A stretch of 64,000 nt of DNA from Oehlia diaphana (lineage: Eukaryota; Glomeromycota; Glomeromycetes; Glomerales; Glomeraceae). Both the position numbers and the translations under genes were made by a program. Below, in pieces: positions 57,171 to 64,000 of this stretch (position 1 is its first letter; every line of letters starts with the position of its first letter). The stretch is from NCBI GenBank assembly GCA_003833135.1, contig QZLH01000099.1, forward strand, positions 1-64,000. The letters run 5' to 3'. The notes beneath the pieces are model-generated. The model made no database searches and had not been told where the DNA came from. It saw nothing but the letters and a program-made list of their open reading frames with translations.

Positions 57171-58166
57171 ATAATCTGTAATTCTTCATAATTATTTACA
57201 CGAAAATAACTTGTACAGTATATTAATTACTTCTGCTTATTTAATTTTAGAGAAAAAAGTGAATAGTACAAAAAGAATATTATTATTAAATTTGAGAAAA
57301 AATAAAATTCACATACACAGAATAAGAAATTTAGAAGTTTTTTACCTTGAAAAAAAAGAAAAAATTTACTTGTATTTACGTATATCTTTAATAAATAAAA
57401 AATTCTAAATCCAAAAAAATAATAATGCTTATAAAACTTGTAACTTTTTGTTATGTTTACAACTCTACTGAGCAATTGACTCAAGAATATACTGTCAAGG
57501 GAATCACAGTTATTACAAGAAATGATGGTGATGATCCAGCCAAGGTTATCTATTAAAAATTAAGATATATATAACTTTTAGATTCAGATCAAAACATTGA
57601 AACAAAAATTAAAATTTTAAAAATAATCAAGTAATCTTCTTAAAGAAGAAATTCATAAGCTATGAAGAATTGTACACTGTATTTAATCTTCATTTTCTAT
57701 TTTTATTTTTTATTTTATATAAAAAAAAGCTATTTTTTTGTATCTGGTACTATCTATTATTATATTTTATTTATATTTTTTATATGTAAAATTAAGAAAT
57801 TCTTTTTTTTTCTCTACACAAAATATTAAGGTAACTATTGCCTCAATTAAGTTAATGCAAAGCCTGGATTTTAACATTATACCTTCCATCAATATAAATG
57901 TAATGGTATCATAGGAGTAACTTCCAACATAAAAATATAAACCTATCTGAACAGAATATCTGAGTTGTGTTCTTTGTTAGAAAATTAATAATAGATGTTA
58001 ATGTTTATAAATATATCTATTATTTTAATGTCAATGGGAATAATAGTTGACACATTTAGTTTTATTGCAAATTACTTCATGTTCACTATTACAAGATTCA
58101 AAGATTGATCCTATCGAAAGTCACATTTGCATTAGACAGTAATATTTTCTGATCAAGCATATGTCA
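57171..58166. other. Non-coding, nothing recognised
   Basis: AT-rich spacer between two hAT elements. Open frames on both strands are low-complexity Lys/Phe/Ile. Confidence 0.4.
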
Positions 58167-58174
58167 CCCTTAGC

Positions 58175-61100
58175 CAGTGATGTGGTGGGACAATGTTTGG
58201 CTTAAATGATTTGGACTGGAACATTCTGGGACATTATCCAATGGTCTGTATCCCACTATATCCCAATCAATTAGTTGTCTATCGGACAAGTCCCACTTAA
58301 AAAATTTTCCTGTCCGGCTATCTGGCTGTCCAGTGTCCGAATGTCCAATTGTCTCACGTGGATGAAGATCAAACTTTTTTTACCGATTATTTTTTTTTTT
58401 AAAAAAAAAATCTCTTTTCTTTTTACAATAAACAGTTCAGCATTTTATTTTTTTATTAAAAATATTAATTCTTACATTCTTTTTACATTTAATGAGTAAT
58501 TATTTTATGAGATCATTAGACAATTTTTTTTAATTGATGTTGTTTAATGAAAACTACCAAATGAACTTTGTAAAAAATATAAAATCTAATAACTGATAAA
58601 ATTTTTATAATTAATTATTCATAGCTTTTAAAAAATCATTTTTTTACACTACAATACAACTTTTCGTCTTTTACAATGCCACCAATATCAGAATTATCAA
58701 ACGATTATATTATTAAAACTAAAGAAAAACTCAATCAGAGTAATCTTAAAACGTACTGCAAATGTTGTATTGATGTATTAGAAGAAGAGGAAGGAAAACA
58801 AATTTGTTTTCCAAATAAAACAGATAGAATAGTACAATATTTGAAAAAAGTGCACTCATTTTCTCGCAGTAACAACACTTGAAAAAAGAGATGAAATTTT
58901 TTCATTATTAAAAAATAATGAAAAAGAATTAGAAAATAAATGACCATATAAGTATTAAATATTTTACTGTATATATTTTTTTTTAAAATTAATACTGATT
59001 TCAATTTCTTTATAACTTCGCATTTCAGTAATACAACTTCCACTTTTTCTGATTCTTCTAGAAAAGTTTCTTATAGACCACTTGATAATTTTATTGTTAG
59101 ATCATTGTCAAAAGAAGATAAAAAAAAATTTAATATATTATTAATTCGATTAACAGTTTCTTGTGGATGGGCATTGCATTGGGTTAATAATCCTGAAGCA
59201 AAAGAACTATTTGAGTTTCTTAGTCCTTTCCTTAAACTTTCTAATCGTAAAACTCTTGAGGAAACAATTTTGAATGATACTATTTCTGAAGCAGATGATG
59301 CAATGGAAATTGCATTAAGAGAAGATCCTGTAGGTATTACACTTATGTTTAATGGCTGGACAAATGTGAAGAGTAAACAGTTATTAGGTGTAGTTTTAAT
59401 GATGTCAGAGGGAAGACTTTTTGTATGGAAAGCAGCTGATATTAGCTCAGAAAGGGAAACACATTTTGAAGTGATAGAAAAAACAGAAGCTATGATTGCT
59501 GATTTAGAAAAAAAAGTATTAATGTTTGTGCTGTTATAACAGATAGTGCGGGCACATATGCTGCATCCAGGTAATTTAATTATAATAAAATTGTTTTTAT
59601 TAAATATATGTATATTTTTTATACTCTTGGACGAAAATTAAGGATTTCAAATAAAAAAATAATTTTTTTGCCTTATTTTGCACACCAACTCAATCTTTGC
59701 ATAGGCGAAGTATTTAAGGAATTAACTGATTTAAAAGTATCAATGAATCATGCAATCAAGCTCACAACTTACTTTAGAAATGCTAATAATAAGTTCTTCA
59801 TAGCAAAATTACGTGATCAACAAAAAATTACTTATGGAAAATATTATACATTAGCAGTTTCAGGCGAAACTCGTTGGAACAGTTATTATGAAGTATGCAC
59901 AGTGTTTTGAGAATTCAACAAGCTTTACAGGTAAATTTTACACCATTAATTAATAATGCAATTAATTAATTAAATTATTAATTATTTTTTTATTGTACTT
60001 TTAAGATATTTGCAATTAATTACAAACCATCTCTTAATTAAACTTGAAGAAAGACAGGAGAAACTCCAACTATTTCACGTAAAATTTTTGAAATTATTGA
60101 TTCAACTACATTTTGGACTAATATAAATACAATTATAGAAATATTATATTCTTATTGTAAGTTTCTTAACATTCTTTAACAAGATAAAGCATGCTTATTT
60201 CAGGTTATTCATAGTCTTGCATATCTTGCACAATTTTGGAATAATTATAAAGTTACTTAGCTTTCTGCAAAAATATTATTTTGATTAGAAAAAAGGTGGA
60301 ATGACTGGGAACAGTCACTTCTTTTGTTATCATATTTATTACATCCTGAATATCGTATGAGACAATTTAAAGATAATGTGAATATTAATTATACCACTTT
60401 TGGTAGATGGCTTATTTATTATTATCAAGTATGATCTGGAAAAGAATCAACTTGTATTTTACGTGAATTTGATGATTTTTGTTTGGAAAAATATCCTTTT
60501 GATAATAATACATATAAGCAATTTAATGGTGATATTTGGAGATACTGGTATTATGCAAAGGATTCCACTGATGAATTAGGGTTTGTTGCTTATAAATTAT
60601 TTGGAATTTGCATAAATGCAGCTTCTGTTAAGTGTCTTTGGGGTTGTATGGGGTTTTTGCAATCAAATCAGAAAAATCGCTTAATGGTAAATATTATTTT
60701 TGTGAAATTATACATACATTATATATACATATTTTAATATTAATAAATTTTTAGTCATCAAAGGCCCTTAATATGAGCAAATTAAGAGCAGATATTACAT
60801 GAAAATATCGTGTCAAGTCTAATACTTCTATTCCAACTCCACTTAGTATAATAACAGATGTTGAAATGAATAACTAAATGATGAAAATTCCAATGAAAAT
60901 TCTAATGAAAATTCGCATGAAAGTCCTAATGAAAGTCCTAATGAAAATTCCAATGATTTAGAAGAATCTGATAATGAAGAGATAGATTTAAGTCATTTAA
61001 CTGATTTAGAAAAAGAATTTGGTAATTATTTACAGGGATGGACAGAAATGTTAGAAGAAGAAACTCTCAAATTTCAAAATGAAGAAGATGAAATTAATGA

Positions 61101-61427
61101 AGTAAATGAAATAACAGTTAGTAATATTACTCATCCTGCAGTTGATACAAATGCCAAATGGGATTTAAATTCTCTTTTTAAAGAATTAGAATTACCATTT
61201 TAATAATAAAGTTTTGCTATTAATTGAATTATAAAATACTTTTAAATTAAATAATATTGTTATTTGTTAAATTGCAATAAAAACCATAAATTTTAATATT
61301 TATTTTTTAATAAAATATATATCAAATATATATCAATATCCCGGATATTACCAAGTCTTTGTCCAAGGACGTGGACTGTCCCAAACTGTCCCGTCCATGG
61401 ACATGTCCCATCCCAATTACAACACTG
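58175..61427 (+). mobile_element. hAT element, 3253 bp, decayed
   Basis: The left end is CAGTGATGTGGTGGGACAAT; the right end on the minus strand is CAGTGTTGTAATTGGGATGG. Flanking 8-mers CCCTTAGC (58167-58174) and CTCTTAGC (61428-61435) match at 7 of 8 positions. Subterminal GTCC/GGAC-rich strings (TGTCCCA, TGTCCAAT, TTGTCCAAGGACG) are repeated at both ends. Confidence 0.85.
58676..61203 (+). pseudogene. hAT transposase pseudogene
   Basis: It starts MPPISELSNDYIIKTKEKL, then a degenerate finger (TYCKCCIDVL..QYLKKVHSF) and, after an intron, YRPLDNFIVRSLSKEDKKKF, SCGWALHWVNNPEAKELFEF, ITLMFNGWTNVKSKQLLGV (first catalytic region with Asn where Asp is usual), and in a shifted frame INVCAVITDSAGTYAASR (second Asp). 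Then FLPYFAHQLNLCIGEVFKE, SGETRWNSYYEV, WEQSLLLLSYLLHPEYRMR, WYYAKDSTDELGFVAYKLFG and INAASVKCLWGCMGFLQSNQ (dimerisation region). The tail has repeated NENSNESP-type units and ends LNSLFKELELPF. Frameshift at the A-run near 59511 and several others; inactive. Confidence 0.85.
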
Positions 61428-61439
61428 CTCTTAGCAAGT

Positions 61440-61760
61440 ACTTCACATGGGATAATATTAACATATTTCACCTCGATAGATCAGTATTTATAGTATAGTT
61501 TGTCCTAACATTATTTACAAATACTAGAGACTTTTACATATTCTCATAAACAATCAAAAAAAACCTGTTTCCACCTCTTATTTAACTCAACATAATAACA
61601 AATTCAATAAATAAAAAAATAACAAATAAATTCATTAAACTATTTTATCCGCATGAATATTATACAAAAAATGATGATGAAAGCTTAATTTTAACAGCAC
61701 TTTCTTTTATTTGAACAAAGATAGATAAAAAATTGATTCGTATACTTTTAAATAAGATAG
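61440..61760. other. Non-coding, nothing recognised
   Basis: AT-rich. Upstream exons of the coiled-coil gene may be here but I cannot define them. Confidence 0.35.
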
Positions 61761-61765
61761 AGTAA

Positions 61766-62697
61766 GAATGTCATATAAAAAAAATAAGTCATATATATTT
61801 TGAGTTGGAGAAATCATTGTCAAATTTTACATTTATTGATAAGGTATATAATAATTTTCTATTCATTTTTCAGTTTTGGATAACTTTGACCACTTTTTTT
61901 TCGTCTTTGAACAACTTTGTCCATTTTTTTCATTTTTGGACAACTTTGTCTACTTTTTTATTTGCTTTTTTTTTTGTCTTTATCTGCTTTGCTACTTTTT
62001 TTTGCCTCTAGACAACTTTATTCACCTTTTTTCATCTTTTTTTTATTCCTGAACAACTGTAATCTTATTTTAATTTTATTTATTTTTTCAGGATAATCTA
62101 ACTGAACTTCAGCATTATAAGTCTCTATATGAATCATATAAGAATCTCAATGTTAGATTAGAAGTAAAGTATAAGAATGATATTTAATTTTTAATTTATA
62201 AAATTTATATCTTACCTTTTTTTGTTAATTTCTAATAATAGAACTAGTGTTCCGCACAAATCGATTTGTGACATGGTGTGACCCTGATTGCTCCTGAGTA
62301 ATAAAAACGTATTTTGCGAATAACTTTTGATCTAGTAGTCCGATTTCAATGATCATTTTTTTATTTTGATCAGGGTAACGAGACTTATCGATTACAAAAA
62401 AGATCATCGAATTTGGATCACTAGATCTTGAGATAATAATTTTTGGAAGTCGAATTGAGTCTGAATTGAGTCTGAATTGAATCGAATTTCAAAGGAGAAA
62501 TTTGATTCGTGCGGAACACTAAATAGAACAAATTGCAAAAGTATTTTACTTTAGTAATGGTAAAAAACACACATTTAAGTAATACAGCTGATACAACTAA
62601 TACTGATTATAATGTTGATGAACTCTTAAAACAATTGTTAAATTATTCAATACCTGAACATTCCTTCTTTAAATCTTCTACATCAACTTCTTACTAA
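61766..62697 (+). CDS. Partial coiled-coil gene, last three exons
   Basis: Exons: up to 61843 (reading FELEKSLSNFTFIDK), 62092-62163 (DNLTELQHYKSLYESYKNL then NVRLE) and 62527-62697 (NKLQKYFTLVMVKNTHLS..DELLKQLLNYSIPEHSFFK..TSTSY, stop). All junctions are phase 0 with GTATAT/TTCAG and GTAAAG/AATAG signals. The spliced product keeps a leucine-rich amphipathic pattern (LEKSL, LTELQHYKSL, LNVRLENKLQ), a probable coiled coil. Introns are 248 bp (holding a pyrimidine-rich repeat) and 363 bp, the latter containing a 277-bp MITE; without it and its 8-bp duplication the intron would be 78 bp, normal here. The 5' part is not identified. Function unknown. Confidence 0.5.
61865..62060 (+). repeat. Imperfect tandem repeat in an intron
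   Basis: Five or six units of about 35 bp built on TTTTTGGACAACTTTGTCCA followed by a T-run. They lie within the first intron of the coiled-coil gene. Confidence 0.75.
62245..62521. mobile_element. 277-bp hAT-type MITE at a splice acceptor
   Basis: Perfect 13-bp ends TAGTGTTCCGCAC and GTGCGGAACACTA. Perfect 8-bp target duplications AATAGAAC lie at 62237-62244 and 62522-62529. No coding capacity. Confidence 0.93.
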
Positions 62698-62699
62698 TC

Positions 62700-62958
62700 A
62701 TTATATCTTGAGTCTAATAACTCAGAACTTGCTTACATTATAAACTGTAATTTGGCAAATGACAATGAACAACCTTATAATTTTGAATACAGCAGAAAAT
62801 ATTTGGACAAATTTAAATTTACAATATATTAAAAAATTTGGCAACCAAAATCACATAAAAGATAATATTATATCAGGAAATTTGTTTAAGCGTAATTTAA
62901 TGTAATATTTTGGAGGTGATGTAAAATTTCAAAATATTATACTAAAAATGTAATTTTA
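62700..62958 (+). other. Possible coding debris
   Basis: Two frames show protein-like stretches: SLYLESNNSELAYIINCNLA and, in another frame, NLIILNTAENIWTNLNLQYI followed by KKFGNQNHIKDNIISGNLF. Both contain stops. No family recognised. Confidence 0.25.
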
Positions 62959-63301
62959 TAAAAGTTTACGCTCTTAAATTTGAATAATTATAGTAATTTG
63001 ATAATATCTCACTATCTACTGATCTAATTAACTGAAGACAATCTATAACTCATTAGAATCAGCTCATTAAGATAAGTAAAATCACATATTTACATTTAAT
63101 AGAATACTTTATAGTATGCAATAAAGTTTTAAATTAATAGAAAGTTGTCATTTATTGAACGTAGAGATGCAATTTTACTACCATTCTATTCGTCTTGATG
63201 AGCTAATTCCAATTAGCTATAGATCGTCTTAATTGGATCAGTAAATAGTAAGATATTATTAAATTACTATAATTATTCAAATTTAAGAGTGTAAACTTCT
63301 G
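62959..63301. mobile_element. 343-bp MITE with arms of about 125 bp (Tc1/mariner-like)
   Basis: Left arm TAAAAGTTTACGCTCTTAAA; right arm on the minus strand CAGAAGTTTACACTCTTAAA. The arms stay alignable for about 125 nt, leaving a short centre, and both ends adjoin TA (62957-62958, 63302-63303). Confidence 0.85.
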
Positions 63302-63303
63302 TA

Positions 63304-64000
63304 ATATTAATGCGTGTTCTGTCTCTGAACCAGTGAAAACTACTAATAAATTTCAGGAAACTGGTCTTACAAATTAATTATCACTTAAATGGCTTTTGAG
63401 CTGATTTGCCCCAAATTTTTTTTTTTTAAGTGTTATATAATAATGTTCTGAGTATATTGAATAATAAATTTGTATTGTCAAATATTGATATTACAAGTTT
63501 GATCAACATATACTTGCCATTTAAGGTTACGTTATTATATAAATTGATGATATTACTTAAATAGTAACCAGCCAAATTTGTATTACAACTCGGCTGAAAA
63601 ATAGTGTAACCAATTGCTTAAAACCTAAGGAATTAAGATCCATCAAAAATTTTACATTGAACGATTAGTTAAAAATTTTTTTCTTTAGCAACACTGGATT
63701 CTGAACTATAAAAATGCTATAATTATTTAATACAAGAGGTGGGACAATCACAAAATTGATATTTTTTTATTAAAATATTATTTATATGCTGATAAATAAT
63801 TTATTTAAAGGTTATAAACAAGAAAAAACAAAAAAAAGTATTAAAATTATTTATTTCTGCTATTAAACACAGGTTGTCTAACTTTATTGTACTATATTTT
63901 GCTTATATTGAGCGGTGTATCTAGTAATTTTGAATAGTTGATACTTTTGGAATGCCAGTTCTTTTAAACTACTTTTCTCTACTAATTTGTAAATTCATTT
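63304..64000. other. Non-coding, nothing recognised
   Basis: A short plus-strand stretch (SEPVKTTNKFQETGLTN near 63325-63378) may be a further exon remnant. The rest is AT-rich with no support. Confidence 0.3.

Overview
The window is very AT-rich eukaryotic DNA with short GT..AG introns (57-104 bp in the best-supported genes) and a dense load of DNA transposons. The combination of a TKL-type kinase with an N-terminal CxxC..CxxC motif and a WTSGN segment, an Uma2-like nuclease-fold protein, BED-type hAT transposases and a Helitron with a DUF6570-like N-terminus resembles nuclear genomes of arbuscular mycorrhizal fungi (Glomeromycotina, Rhizophagus-like). That placement is from memory of the families, not from a search.

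Layout. 0.4-9.2 kb: tandem repeats, an acidic hypothetical tail, a two-exon protein kinase that looks intact, a non-autonomous hAT-type element carrying a nested element, a kinase zinc-motif remnant and a four-exon gene of unknown function. 9.6-41.5 kb: a large composite region present twice (about 9.6-27.2 kb and 28.4-41.5 kb), each half holding an astacin metalloprotease locus (intact at 28.5-29.4 kb, broken at 11.5-12.4 kb), a decayed hAT transposase, a small arginine-rich protein gene (intact in both halves, with three or four broken relatives) and several kilobases of non-coding repeat. The second halves of the two units differ by an internal inversion, by a pogo-like transposon and by a 437-bp inverted-repeat element, each present in one unit only. 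Between and beside them lie an Uma2-like pseudogene, a RING-like fragment and several MITEs.

42-51 kb: a CACTA-like foldback element, then nested transposons: a hAT element sits in a Helitron fragment and is itself interrupted by a second hAT element, with a 450-bp assembly gap in the middle. 51-64 kb: a Tc1/mariner fragment, a GATCAGAT-rich foldback element, a complete hAT transposon with perfect 8-bp target duplications and an uninterrupted two-exon transposase, a second but decayed hAT, and a partial coiled-coil gene whose last intron has been invaded by a MITE exactly at the splice acceptor.

How it fits together: most of the sequence is transposon history. The host-like genes are the kinase, the astacin, the small basic protein pair, the four-exon gene and the coiled-coil gene. 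The most interesting signals are the small basic protein pair (every length difference is a multiple of three), the homologous upstream DNA shared by that gene and the unrelated astacin gene, and the MITE at a splice acceptor. No tRNA, rRNA, CRISPR array or virus was recognised.
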